From NCBI GenBank assembly GCA_028714735.1, contig JAQTLU010000003.1, forward strand, positions 124,001-188,000: a DNA stretch of 64,000 nt, written 5' to 3'. Made by a program: the position numbers and the translations under genes. The DNA comes from Gallionellaceae bacterium (GTDB taxonomy: Bacteria; Pseudomonadota; Gammaproteobacteria; Burkholderiales; Thiobacillaceae). The notes beneath the pieces were generated by a model. It was not told where the DNA came from, ran no database searches, and was given only the letters and a program-made list of their open reading frames with translations. Position 1 is the first letter of the stretch. Every line of letters starts with the position of its first letter. Of this stretch, positions 17,260-25,541 are shown piece after piece.

Positions 17260-18015
17260 CTATTTGAGTTGGGCCAGACGCCGGTATCCGCCGCGCATCA
17301 ACGTCAGGCCGCGTCGTACCAAGCGGCGCACGCGCGACCGCAGGCCACCATCGGCATACCAGCCATTGACAACAGCGTCGGCGCCGAACAGCCCCTCGGC
17401 GGTTTCACGCAAGGACGCACCTGCCAAACTGGCATCGAGTGCCTGCAAGGTGTGCAACTCCTGCAGCGCAGTCGGCGAAGGCCGTGGCCGAGCCGCTGCC
17501 GCGGGCGTGACTTCGGCCGCACCAGCCAGCTTGCCCAGTTCGGCCCGGAGCATGCAATGACGCGCGCAAGGCGTGTCGCACGACCGGATGGCGTAGACAT
17601 AGGCCATGCCATCCTCCAAGCCCGACGCCAACGTCAGGCGCAGGCAGCAGCCAGGCCAACGCGCAGCAAGCGTCAGGCGTTGGCCATCGTGGATCAGGTG
17701 CTTGTGTCCGGGAATGCGCCACAGCTCGAATGCGACGGCATCCGGTGGCGGGTCGATGTCCGGGTGAAGCTGCGCTGCGCAGGGATGTCCGGGAAGCCAG
17801 GCCGGATGCGCGTCACGTGCATCCAAGGCCGGGTCTTCCAGCATGCGCAGCCCCCAACCGTGGGCGGTTTCTGGTTGGCGGCGACGGCGCAGCCAGTCGC
17901 GGCAGTAGTCGGGGTGCCGGCGCAAATACTCCCAGGCCAGTGCGAGGTCATCCAGGTGCAGCACGTAGAGATACGCGGCAGTGGGATACCAGGGTTCGGC
18001 GCTTCGATCGGCCAT
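17260..18015 (-). CDS. DUF2285 family regulator-like protein
   Basis: 251 residues. The N-terminal part (WYPTAAYLYVLHLDDLALAW and YLRRHPDYCRDW) is the conserved ICE segment often annotated as a transcriptional regulator; the middle holds PAWLPGHPCAAQLHPDIDPP, and the C-terminal DUF2285 region includes LHTLQALDASLAGASLRETAEGLFG, a putative HTH, ending SRVRRLVRRGLTLMRGGYR. It is a regular member of Tn4371-like backbones and stands upstream of the HTH-repA operon, 127 bp away. Molecular function is unproven. Confidence 0.82.
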   Translation of the reverse strand: MADRSAEPWYPTAAYLYVLHLDDLALAWEYLRRHPDYCRDWLRRRRQPETAHGWGLRMLEDPALDARDAHPAWLPGHPCAAQLHPDIDPPPDAVAFELWRIPGHKHLIHDGQRLTLAARWPGCCLRLTLASGLEDGMAYVYAIRSCDTPCARHCMLRAELGKLAGAAEVTPAAAARPRPSPTALQELHTLQALDASLAGASLRETAEGLFGADAVVNGWYADGGLRSRVRRLVRRGLTLMRGGYRRLAQLK

Positions 18016-18384
18016 GAGGCAACCTCCTGTTGAGCAGGGATCGTCGCCACGTCGGCACGCTGGAACTACGCCATCAAAACCTCAACACACCACCAGCAAA
18101 GGGATACACTCAAGCTGTAACGAGCGGTGTCAAGACGGATTGGCTCCGAAGTCTTCCGTAGATCGTCCGAATGCGACGGCTGCGCAGCCCGGAATTGGGG
18201 CGCAGCACCGGACACCCTGCCGCAAGCCGTACCAGGCATCATGTCCATTTGGGTCAGGATGCACCGCGTTGGCGCAAGAGCGGCGACTCAGATTGCCAAT
18301 GTCATAACCCAGACCGAAATAGACACAATGCGCCGCAACGGCCTGTGTCTGGATGGCCCGCCGCAGCGAGGCCTTGCCGCTCGA
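18016..18384. other. Spacer between DUF2285 and DUF2958 genes with weak minus-strand promoter
   Basis: 369 bp without a convincing gene. On the minus strand TTGACA (18133-18128) and TGTATC (18108-18103), 19 bases apart, could be a weak promoter for the DUF2285 gene. Nothing else seen. Confidence 0.35.
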
Positions 18385-18735
18385 TCAGTCGGAAATTGAT
18401 CCGTCGGTCCGTGCCAGCCGGACGTACTCCGACAGCGGCCGCGAAGCGTGGAAATACAGATCGCGTTGGATGGGCTGCTGACGCGGCCCGACGATGCCTG
18501 CCAGGTCGGACAGCTTGACCGTCCCCAACTCCGGCATGCCAATGCCGAGGTCGATGAGGCCCCAGGCCGTATCGCCGTCGGCCGGGTCAAGCGCAGCCAA
18601 CAACCAGGTGGCGTGCGCATCCGGCGTGAAAAGCCGCACCACGGGTAGCGGATCAATGCCCTGACCAGCGGCCCGCGCTGCGCCGTTGGCAAGTAGCTGC
18701 GTGCGCTCATCGGCGGTGGTGAGTGGTTGGGTCAT
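18385..18735 (-). CDS. DUF2958 family protein (copy 1)
   Basis: 116 residues from the ATG at 18735; the upstream in-frame codons look non-coding. DUF2958 features: ERTQLLANG near the start, PVVRLFTPDAHATWLL, GLIDLGIGMPELGTVKLSDL and the end IQRDLYFHASRPLSEY. Common in ICEs and plasmids, with no known biochemical role. A second copy of the family lies at 29568-29918 with the same block order, so the element carries two paralogues. Confidence 0.85.
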   Translation of the reverse strand: MTQPLTTADERTQLLANGAARAAGQGIDPLPVVRLFTPDAHATWLLAALDPADGDTAWGLIDLGIGMPELGTVKLSDLAGIVGPRQQPIQRDLYFHASRPLSEYVRLARTDGSISD

Positions 18736-18925
18736 GGTCAGGAACCCCACGGAACAGAGGATGCACGAATCCGCATTTTTGAGAAAGCGTGGAAACACCG
18801 AACCGGATGTGCGCTTTCGTGCGGAAACACGGAAGCGCAAGCCATCGAATCCGTACATGCACGGAAGCGGCAAAGCGGAATTGCGTGGGTCAGTGAAGGC
18901 ACGGATACGGCTTCCCGGTTTTGGC

Positions 18926-18947
18926 GAAATCCGCAGATGCGGATTTC
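18926..18947. promoter_or_regulatory. Perfect 22-bp palindrome upstream of the XRE regulator
   Basis: GAAATCCGCA-GA-TGCGGATTTC, a dyad with 10-base arms, in the 316-bp divergent region between DUF2958 and the XRE gene. The half-site AATCCGCA recurs at about 18769. A candidate operator for the XRE regulator. Confidence 0.5.
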
Positions 18948-18988
18948 TGTAGACGCACAAAGCCGTATGGCTCACGGTCAAATGAACA

Positions 18989-19008
18989 CTATAGATTGTA
19001 GCCCTATA
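18989..19008. promoter_or_regulatory. Paired CTATAG boxes upstream of the XRE gene
   Basis: CTATAG at 18989-18994 and 19003-19008, each self-palindromic, 8 bases apart, about 45 bp before the XRE start. This layout fits a promoter -10 region covered by an autoregulatory operator. Confidence 0.4.
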
Positions 19009-19051
19009 GAGCGCAATCGACTGTCATCTTGGGTTTTGGGGAAACCACGGG

Positions 19052-19342
19052 ATGGCGGCGAAAAACTCATTGGCGAAGGCATTGAAGACGGTCAGGAAAG
19101 CGCGCGGCCTGAGCCAGGAAGCGTTCTCTGACGTGTCCAGCCGGACCTATCTGAGTTCGCTGGAGCGCGACCTGAAAAGCCCGACGCTCAACAAGCTGGC
19201 CGAACTGTGCGAGGTGATGGAAATCCATCCGGTGACCTTGGTAGCTCTGGCATATGGTGGCGATGCCAAGGGCGTCGATCTGCTTGTGGAGCGTGTACGT
19301 CGTGAAATCGCCGAACTGAAAGATGCGTCGGATACCGTGTGA
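19052..19342 (+). CDS. XRE-family transcriptional regulator
   Basis: 96 residues from the ATG at 19052. A single Cro/C1-type HTH covers about residues 5-62 (LAKALKTVRKARGLSQEAFS ... YLSSLERDLKSPTLNKLAEL), followed by a short charged helix. It resembles small control regulators of mobile elements. Its last codons GTG-TGA overlap the GTG start of the next gene, so they are coupled. The palindromes in the divergent promoter region upstream are probable targets. Confidence 0.88.
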   Translation: MAAKNSLAKALKTVRKARGLSQEAFSDVSSRTYLSSLERDLKSPTLNKLAELCEVMEIHPVTLVALAYGGDAKGVDLLVERVRREIAELKDASDTV

Positions 19343-20019
19343 GCAATCCGCAGCCCCCGGACAATCCGTCTCAAGTTTTCGACATGATCAACCGCTACAG
19401 CTCTCCGTATCCAAACTACATCCATCAGCTGTTCGTCACGCCATCCAAGCACCTCTACGTGCTGAAAGACCGGCGCTTGAAGTGGCAAGACAAGGCCATG
19501 GAAGTGCAGCTCGACAAGGTGGAGGAAGCGGACAAAGAGCATGTCGTCCACTACATCGTGGCCGACCATACCTCCGCCGCGTTCTACGCGGAACTGAGAA
19601 CCAGCAAGACGCTGATATCGCCGACCGAATTCCTGACGCGTGCATGGGCAAAGAAGTTCGACTTCTTCTTCCATGGCTTGCCGGAGCAACTAATCGTTCC
19701 GGCTGCCGTGTCAAACAAGTATCCGGAGATCAACGACTGGCTGGAGCATCTGCACGTCGGCCTCGTTCCCCCGCCCAGTGGCTTCTATGCAGGCGTCCAT
19801 CAGGTCAGGAACAGGGAAAAGGATGTGGCGAATGCCGTCAGCTTTCACGACTACCTGGAAAAGACGCCCTGCACCTTGGACAACTTCCGCCCAAGCATTG
19901 CCCGGATGCTTCAAATGGCCAACGACAGCGAAATCAACCGCCCAGGCATCCGCATGACTCGAAAGCAGTTATGGGAGATGCCGACTGAAGGTCGTCCTCC
20001 CATCCGAGTCATGGGCTGA
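19339..20019 (+). CDS. ICE protein of unknown function, possibly a degenerate DDE integrase-like fold
   Basis: 226 residues from a GTG at 19339 that overlaps the XRE stop. The middle (VVHYIVADHTSAAFYAEL ... FLTRAWAKK ... GLPEQLIVPAAV ... WLEHLHVGLVPPPSG) follows the spacing of the rve/DDE integrase core: a strand ending in D, a second block, and a late region. But the second acidic position is not obvious and the third is doubtful, so catalysis is uncertain. Coupled to XRE, it may be regulatory or act with the ICE's recombination functions. The fold is inference from pattern only. Confidence 0.7.
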   Translation: MSNPQPPDNPSQVFDMINRYSSPYPNYIHQLFVTPSKHLYVLKDRRLKWQDKAMEVQLDKVEEADKEHVVHYIVADHTSAAFYAELRTSKTLISPTEFLTRAWAKKFDFFFHGLPEQLIVPAAVSNKYPEINDWLEHLHVGLVPPPSGFYAGVHQVRNREKDVANAVSFHDYLEKTPCTLDNFRPSIARMLQMANDSEINRPGIRMTRKQLWEMPTEGRPPIRVMG

Positions 20020-20086
20020 GCGTTTCCGTGGCTACCCATGCAGGTCTTGGCGCCCCGCCCCAATGGGCGGGGCGCTGACGCGGCCG

Positions 20087-20401
20087 TCAGGCCGCCTGCG
20101 GCTTGCTGCGCGACCAGATCAGGTCGTGCGTGCCGTCCTCGCCTTCGATCAGGCGGGCATAGACCGTTGCCGGGAACGAAGGATCGTCGAGGGTCACGGA
20201 CAGGTACTCCCGCCCGGCCTCGCTGGTCTTCTTCCACGCCGCGCCGATGTCGTGACTGGCCGCCTGGACGCGGAAGTCCGGGGCTTTCTCGTTGTCCCCT
20301 TTGTCGTTGGGCACCAGCTTGACCTTGACGTTGAGCGTCAGGGTGCGAAGCGTGCCGGTGAAGCCGTCTTTGTCTGCGGTGAAGGTGCCGATGTTGGCCA
20401 T
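20087..20401 (-). CDS. DUF736 family protein
   Basis: 104 residues from the ATG at 20401 with AAAGGA upstream. Starts [18 protein letters not shown] and contains [37 protein letters not shown] and a C-terminal YARLIEG; this is the hallmark DUF736 sequence found next to conjugation and partition genes in many ICEs and agrobacterial plasmids. It is a small soluble protein with no established role. It is convergent with the XRE operon. Confidence 0.92.
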   Translation of the reverse strand: MANIGTFTADKDGFTGTLRTLTLNVKVKLVPNDKGDNEKAPDFRVQAASHDIGAAWKKTSEAGREYLSVTLDDPSFPATVYARLIEGEDGTHDLIWSRSKPQAA

Positions 20402-21272
20402 GATGATTTTCCTTTCGGTTGAACAAGGTTCGCGCCCATCGCGTCCTTGTTGTGATCCGGCCGGCGGGGGACGGGCTGGCTGCACCGCATGCGGTCGCAA
20501 CGCAGTGGAGAGCCGGGAGGCGCAAAGAATTTGTCCCGCGAGGAATGCGCCGAACGCAGTGACAAAGCAGGGGAAATTGTTTTCGCCAGACGGTTGCAGC
20601 CATGAAGCCCGAGGCGCAGCCGCGCCACCGCCAGGATTCACAACGAGACAAGGACGCCTTGGGCCGAACCGCTCCGAAAGGAGACTGGCCGGCTCGACAT
20701 CCCCGCACGAAGGCTGCACCGGCATGCTTGCTGACGCGGGCCAGGTCAAACACCCCGACGACAGGCGAGAACATCCCCGCCGCACTCTGCGGCGCTAGTC
20801 TTGAGGCGTGGTGTGGAATCTCCATGGCGAGGCTGAGCGGCGTGTCCGTGAACCGTCCTTCGTGACGTGATGGGCAAGAACCAGCAGCGTTGAGGAAGGC
20901 ACGCATGCGCACAACCTGCCGCAGCAAGCCACGGCGTATCCACCCCGCCCCGCCCTGCCCTTCGCCGGCGGGACGCAGGCTTGGCCGATCCGGCGAAAGC
21001 CGGTTCGGCGGTATTCGAGGGGCGCCAAGCTGAGCGCGGCGGGGATGGGCCTTGCGCCGATCCCCTGGAGGCAAGCGAAGCGCGTAGCGCCACCGGGCGC
21101 GAAGGCGTGAGGGATTGAAGCCGGATGGCCGTGACAGCGAAGTCGGCACGGGGCGCAGCCCGAAAGCCCGGCGGTGCGGCGCACCGACACGCTACACGGT
21201 TCCCGTTTTCCGCTTGGTCAGCCCCAACGACGACGAAGCACAGCGTCCGTGGGAAAGCCAGAGCATGGCAAT
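20402..21272. other. Long non-coding spacer with ICE repeat
   Basis: 871 bp between DUF736 and the helicase operon with no gene I can support. It contains repeat B copy 1 (20982-21106). The rest is GC-rich, with several short open frames that show no ribosome sites or recognisable protein. Confidence 0.5.
20982..21106. repeat. ICE intergenic repeat B, copy 1
   Basis: About 125 bp similar to 29095-29222: both start TGGCCGATCCGGCG, share GAGGGGCGCCAAGC, GCGCGGCGGGGAT and CCCCTGGAGGCAAGCGAA, and end GGGCGCGAAGGC. Both sit in gene-free spacers in the same orientation. Confidence 0.65.
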
Positions 21273-21404
21273 ATGGAAAATCAGCGCATTACTGAGGAGT
21301 CCCGCATGCGAACTGCATCCATGGCAATTCAAGCCGATGGACGGCAAATACCCGCAGCGTGGACCCTGAAGCAAACCAAAAACATGAAAGGGAAGGCATC
21401 TTGA
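21273..21404 (+). CDS. Small leader ORF coupled to the helicase gene
   Basis: 43 codons from ATG 21273; an internal ATG at 21306 with GAGGAG five bases upstream is the better ribosome start and gives 32 residues. The stop TGA (21402-21404) overlaps the TTG start of the helicase (TTGA), which is typical of translational coupling. The peptide (MRTASMAIQADGRQIPAAW...) resembles nothing I know. Confidence 0.4.
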   Translation: MENQRITEESRMRTASMAIQADGRQIPAAWTLKQTKNMKGKAS

Positions 21405-24400
21405 AGGAGTCCGAGAACATCGTCCGGTACTGGCATGCAGTCGAGTTGCTGCAGCCGCAATCAGCCCCCAAGATCAAAAAGCGCAACAGTCCCTACGGGG
21501 CATTCCTTCACGACACGCCGTGCACACGCCCCATCCCTCCCTGGGCACCCGAGAGCATCGTCAGCAAGCAGGCGCTTCCAGACAAGCGCGCATGGAGCCA
21601 CACGCTCTATGCCCACCTGTACGACAGTCGGCTCGTCGCCGCCGCGCTCCAGGAACTGTACGGCGCCGACCAGGGCTACCGCGAACCACAGCACCGAGAG
21701 TCAGCCCTGTTCGCCGCGAAGTTCACCATGAGCGGGCAACTGGTGGAGGACAGTTTCGTGCTCTCCAGCGAAGCCTGGTTCCTCGGACGGGCGTTGGCGA
21801 GAAAGGACTGGACACGCGGATTTGAGGACGATCAACGGGCCGCCGCCGAGCAGGCGCTAACGCAGCTACCGGGCCAGGTCTCTGGCGACGCGCTGCGGGA
21901 CTTCACCCGGTGGGTGCTGCAGTTCCTCGGCGTGGCAGACTTCTTTGCGACTGTTGAGCGCCCACCACTGCGATTCCGTTCCCAACCCGTCAAACCCGAC
22001 AAGCCCACATCGGAAGACGATCCGCTCAACAGCTTCCTACTCGACGACCTGGCCACCGTTGCTGACAGCCTCAGCAAGGGCGTGGCGAGCGAAGCGTTGA
22101 GCCAATACCTGCGCCGCCACGATCCGCAACCGCGACTGCACATCGACAGTGACGACGCTTCCCGGTCGCTGATCGAGCGGCTGATGCCGCAGGCCCATGC
22201 CGATAGCTGCTGGCCTTCCGAACGGCACCTGGGGCTTGTGCATTCTCAGCAACTGGCCGTGAACACCGTACTGTCCAAGCTCGCTGACGGACATGGACTT
22301 CTGGGAGTCAATGGCCCGCCGGGCACGGGCAAAACGACCCTGCTGCGCGACTTGATCGCCGCCATCATCACCAGCCGGGCCGACGTGCTTGCCACGCTGC
22401 GCCGCGCATCCGACGGTTTCGCCAGCAACGCGCGGGAAACCAGCAACGATGGCGGCAAGGAGCAGGTCGCCTTCAAGCTCAATCCCTCGCTGTACGGCTT
22501 CGAGATCGTGGTCGCTTCATCCAACAATGGCGCCGTGGAGAACGTCACCCTTGAACTGCCCCAGCGCGACAAGATCGACGAGAGTTGGCTGCCCGAGGCC
22601 GAGCACTTCGCCGACCTGGGCGAGCTGATCACCGGCAAGCCGGCCTGGGGGTTGATCTCTGGTGCGCTGGGCAGCAAGGCGCGGCGCAAGGCGTTCGTGG
22701 ACCGCTACTTCTACGGACAGAGTCCATCGGCCAGCCCAGACAAGGTGGGCAACAACGAGGAAGCCAGCGACGAAACCGACGATGAGAATGTCGTCAAGAC
22801 CCTGTTTGCCGGCCCGGCCGCCGCTGCCCAGGCCGATGACCTGCGAGCATCTCCGCAACTACAGAAGAAGGCGCCGCAAGGCCTGATGGCTTGGCTTGGC
22901 GGGCACAGCCAGCGCAACAAGGAGCGCAGGCCGGAAGAACGCCAAGCCCTTTGGCAGCAGGCGGTCACCGAGTACGAGGCGGCCAAGGCGCAGGTTCGCT
23001 CGGCATGCGCCGATGCCTCCCGCATCCGCGCTCTGATCCAGACGCTGGAAACGACCAGGAAGAAAATCGCCGAAACGACCGCCACGGTGCAAGCGCTTGA
23101 ACAGCGACTGGTGCACACGACGGAACAACAGGCGCGCCTGGATGCCGAGGAAGGCCGCCCCGCCAATGCGGCATTCAAACATGCGCTGGAGGCGCTTGCA
23201 CAGCACCAGGCCAGCAAGCCAGGGTTCTGGGCGAACCTATGCAGTCTGTGGGGTGCGTCACGCACCTGGAACACAGCATTGAAACTGCTGCAAGACCGGC
23301 ATGGCCTCGCCAAGGCCGAGTTCGACCGCATCGCACGGCTCGCCAAGCAGTTCGAGGATTCCAGACAGCAACTGGATCGGCAGATCGCCAACGCGCAGCA
23401 GGCGTTGAGAAAAATGCGGGCGGAAGATCAATCCCTGACGCAACAGGCCAGCGATTTGGCCAGCGCTTGCCGGGCTGACCACCTGCTGGAATGGCTGCGC
23501 GGCGGCGTCATCGGTCGTGGCGACGCCATCGAACTGGCCGAACCCTGGCACATCGAGGGCTGGCGACAGGCCCGAGCGCGCGTCTTCATCCATGCATTGA
23601 AGCTGCATCGGACGTTCTTCGAGCTGGAGGCGGCACGAATGCGCTCCAACCTGTTCCTGATCAACGCGATGTTGACCGGCGCGCACCTGCAGGGACTCTC
23701 GCGCGAGGCGATTCGCTCGGCTTGGGCCTCGTTGTTCATGGTCGTGCCGGTACTCAGCAGCACCTTTGCCTCGTTCGCACGCTCTTTCCGCTCATTGGGG
23801 CCGGGGGAGATCGGCTGGCTGCTGGTGGATGAAGCCGGACAGGCGCCCCCGCAAGCGGCGGTGGGTGCGCTGTGGCGCTCCCGGCGCGCGCTGCTGGTGG
23901 GTGACCCCCTGCAACTCAAGCCGATCGTCACCGTGTCCGACGCGGTGCTGGAACACATGCGTACGCGCTACCGCGTCGATGCGCATTGGCTCCCCAACAG
24001 ACAATCCGCGCAGACCTTGGCGGACCAGGCCACGACATGGGGCCGTTTGGCGGGACCGGCCGACAGCAAGACGTGGGTGGGGTTGCCCTTGGTCGTGCAT
24101 CGGCGCTGCGACAAGCCGATGCACGGGCTGGCCAACCGCATCGCCTACGACGGCGCCATGGTGTACGGCACCATCGCACCGCGCGCCGACAAGGAGACGC
24201 GCGCCCGCCTGCCGACGGGATGGATTCACGCCAGCGGAGCATCCGACGGAAACTGGGTGCCGGCCGAAGGAGAGGCCTTGCGGGCACTGCTCGCCCTGCT
24301 GCGCGTGGACGGCGTGGATGCGGCCGACATCTCGGTCATCACGCCCTTCAAGGCTGTCCAGGAAAGCCTCAAACACCTGCTCGGCGACACGATGGTTTCC

Positions 24401-24667
24401 GGAACCATCCACACCATGCAGGGCAAGGAGGCTCCCGTCGTCATCATGGTGTTGGGCGGCAATACCGAAGGTTCCGGCGCACGGGATTGGGCGGTCTCGG
24501 AACCTAACCTGTTGAACGTGGCGGCCACACGGGCCAAGCGGCGCTTCTACGTGATCGGCGACCGAAACGACTGGCAGAACCGGTCGCTGTTTTGCGATGT
24601 CATGGACCTCTTGCCGCTCCAGCGCCTTCCTGCGCGCGAGGCGGCATTGACGGCCCAACCTCAATAG
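21401..24667 (+). CDS. Large SF1 (UPF1/DNA2-like) helicase with coiled-coil insertion
   Basis: About 1088 residues from the TTG at 21401, which has AAGGGAAGG upstream and overlaps the leader ORF stop; a GTG at 21359 is an alternative. Residues 1-280 form an unassigned N-terminal domain. Walker A GPPGTGKTT is at 305-313. A long alpha-helical coiled-coil region (roughly 530-700) separates it from Walker B LLVDEAGQAPPQ (Asp810-Glu811), which is followed by ALLVGDPLQLKPIV, SVITPFKAVQESL, GTIHTMQGKEAPVVIMVLGG and NVAATRAKRRFYVIGD, the motifs III-VI of the DNA2/NAM7/UPF1 group. A helicase of this type as ICE cargo, with a lipoprotein downstream and its own terminator, is often seen in defence settings, but no partner nuclease is visible. 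Confidence 0.85.
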   Translation: MKESENIVRYWHAVELLQPQSAPKIKKRNSPYGAFLHDTPCTRPIPPWAPESIVSKQALPDKRAWSHTLYAHLYDSRLVAAALQELYGADQGYREPQHRESALFAAKFTMSGQLVEDSFVLSSEAWFLGRALARKDWTRGFEDDQRAAAEQALTQLPGQVSGDALRDFTRWVLQFLGVADFFATVERPPLRFRSQPVKPDKPTSEDDPLNSFLLDDLATVADSLSKGVASEALSQYLRRHDPQPRLHIDSDDASRSLIERLMPQAHADSCWPSERHLGLVHSQQLAVNTVLSKLADGHGLLGVNGPPGTGKTTLLRDLIAAIITSRADVLATLRRASDGFASNARETSNDGGKEQVAFKLNPSLYGFEIVVASSNNGAVENVTLELPQRDKIDESWLPEAEHFADLGELITGKPAWGLISGALGSKARRKAFVDRYFYGQSPSASPDKVGNNEEASDETDDENVVKTLFAGPAAAAQADDLRASPQLQKKAPQGLMAWLGGHSQRNKERRPEERQALWQQAVTEYEAAKAQVRSACADASRIRALIQTLETTRKKIAETTATVQALEQRLVHTTEQQARLDAEEGRPANAAFKHALEALAQHQASKPGFWANLCSLWGASRTWNTALKLLQDRHGLAKAEFDRIARLAKQFEDSRQQLDRQIANAQQALRKMRAEDQSLTQQASDLASACRADHLLEWLRGGVIGRGDAIELAEPWHIEGWRQARARVFIHALKLHRTFFELEAARMRSNLFLINAMLTGAHLQGLSREAIRSAWASLFMVVPVLSSTFASFARSFRSLGPGEIGWLLVDEAGQAPPQAAVGALWRSRRALLVGDPLQLKPIVTVSDAVLEHMRTRYRVDAHWLPNRQSAQTLADQATTWGRLAGPADSKTWVGLPLVVHRRCDKPMHGLANRIAYDGAMVYGTIAPRADKETRARLPTGWIHASGASDGNWVPAEGEALRALLALLRVDGVDAADISVITPFKAVQESLKHLLGDTMVSGTIHTMQGKEAPVVIMVLGGNTEGSGARDWAVSEPNLLNVAATRAKRRFYVIGDRNDWQNRSLFCDVMDLLPLQRLPAREAALTAQPQ

Positions 24668-24684
24668 ATGTGCAGGACTGGAAC

Positions 24685-25062
24685 ATGAACCCTTTCTTTC
24701 GCTTCGTCCCGATCACCGTGCTGTGTCTGCTGCTCGCAGCGTGCTACGAAACATTTCCGCCGGTCTCATCGGCCGTCGTGACCCATCGGCAGGGCGGACA
24801 GCCACAACGCGCCGCTCAGCCACTCTCGCCGGAACAAATCGCTTCGGTGTCCGCATGGCTGCAGGATCACCGCTGGGGCTGGTATCCCGTCACAGCAACC
24901 TACAGTCCTGGAATTCTGATTTTGGCAACGCATGCCGACGGCACGTCGTCCCGCATGAACCTGATGCAGAACGTGCTGATCGTGGAACAGCATCAGCGCA
25001 GTCTCTCCAAGGAAGAGAGTCGCGAGTTGCATTCGATGATCGGTACGAAAAATGATCGATAG
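24685..25062 (+). CDS. Small lipoprotein downstream of helicase
   Basis: 125 residues from the ATG at 24685 (AGGA site). Signal peptide with lipobox LLAAC/Y (Cys about 20), then a short domain with LSPEQIASVSAWLQDHRWGW, YSPGILILATHADG and a helical end LSKEESRELHSMIG. It begins 15 bp after the helicase stop and is followed by a strong terminator, so the two form an operon. No named family recognised. Confidence 0.72.
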   Translation: MNPFFRFVPITVLCLLLAACYETFPPVSSAVVTHRQGGQPQRAAQPLSPEQIASVSAWLQDHRWGWYPVTATYSPGILILATHADGTSSRMNLMQNVLIVEQHQRSLSKEESRELHSMIGTKNDR

Positions 25063-25185
25063 AGCCCTTCAGACAGGCTCCGATGAACCCGATGGCGCGC
25101 GGATGCTTCGATTGCCGCTTGTCGCGAGCCTGCGGTATCCGACCACATCGGGCAGCAGGCACGATGCTGCTGTTGGCCTTCCATA

Positions 25186-25218
25186 CCGGGCGCGGCCACT
25201 GCCGCGCCCGGATTTTTT
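25186..25218 (+). terminator. Strong Rho-independent terminator
   Basis: Perfect 11-base stem CCGGGCGCGGC/GCCGCGCCCGG with a CACT loop, then A and six T residues. It ends the helicase-lipoprotein operon. Confidence 0.88.
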
Positions 25219-25268
25219 GGTATCCACCGGCCCCAGGGCGGGACGACCTGGGGCCGGTGCTGGCTTGC

Positions 25269-25478
25269 CTATTCCTTCGTCTCGATAAGCCACCACACGG
25301 CACGCGGCAAGGTGCGGCCCGTGATGGGGTGAATGTCCGTGAGGTCAGCGCGGGCCGTCCAACCGCGAGGCGGACGGTAGCCGCGCACGTCGCCGTCGCC
25401 GTGCCAGCGGCGGACGCGCACCGCGCCGGGTGCGTAGGTCGCCACCATGCTCGGGCGGCTGATCGTGGTGTGAGTCAT
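25269..25478 (-). CDS. Small conserved ICE protein
   Basis: 69 residues from the ATG at 25478, with GGAAGGAGAA just upstream. Basic and compact: VRVRRWHGDGDVRGYRPPRG, then ARADLTDIHPITGRTLPRAVW. Located directly after parB in the same direction, separated by a hairpin. I recognise no function; its good ribosome site supports it being real. Confidence 0.68.
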   Translation of the reverse strand: MTHTTISRPSMVATYAPGAVRVRRWHGDGDVRGYRPPRGWTARADLTDIHPITGRTLPRAVWWLIETKE

Positions 25479-25499
25479 TGGTGGTTCTCCTTCCAAGCG

Positions 25500-25527
25500 A
25501 AGCGCCCCGGCAAAAGCCGGGGCGCTT
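25500..25527 (-). terminator. Hairpin between parB and the small downstream gene
   Basis: Perfect 12-base stem AAGCGCCCCGGC/GCCGGGGCGCTT with a four-base loop. No T-run follows on the minus strand, so it could be a weak terminator, an attenuator or an mRNA-stabilising structure. Confidence 0.5.
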
Positions 25528-25541
25528 GCCTTCGATGTGGG

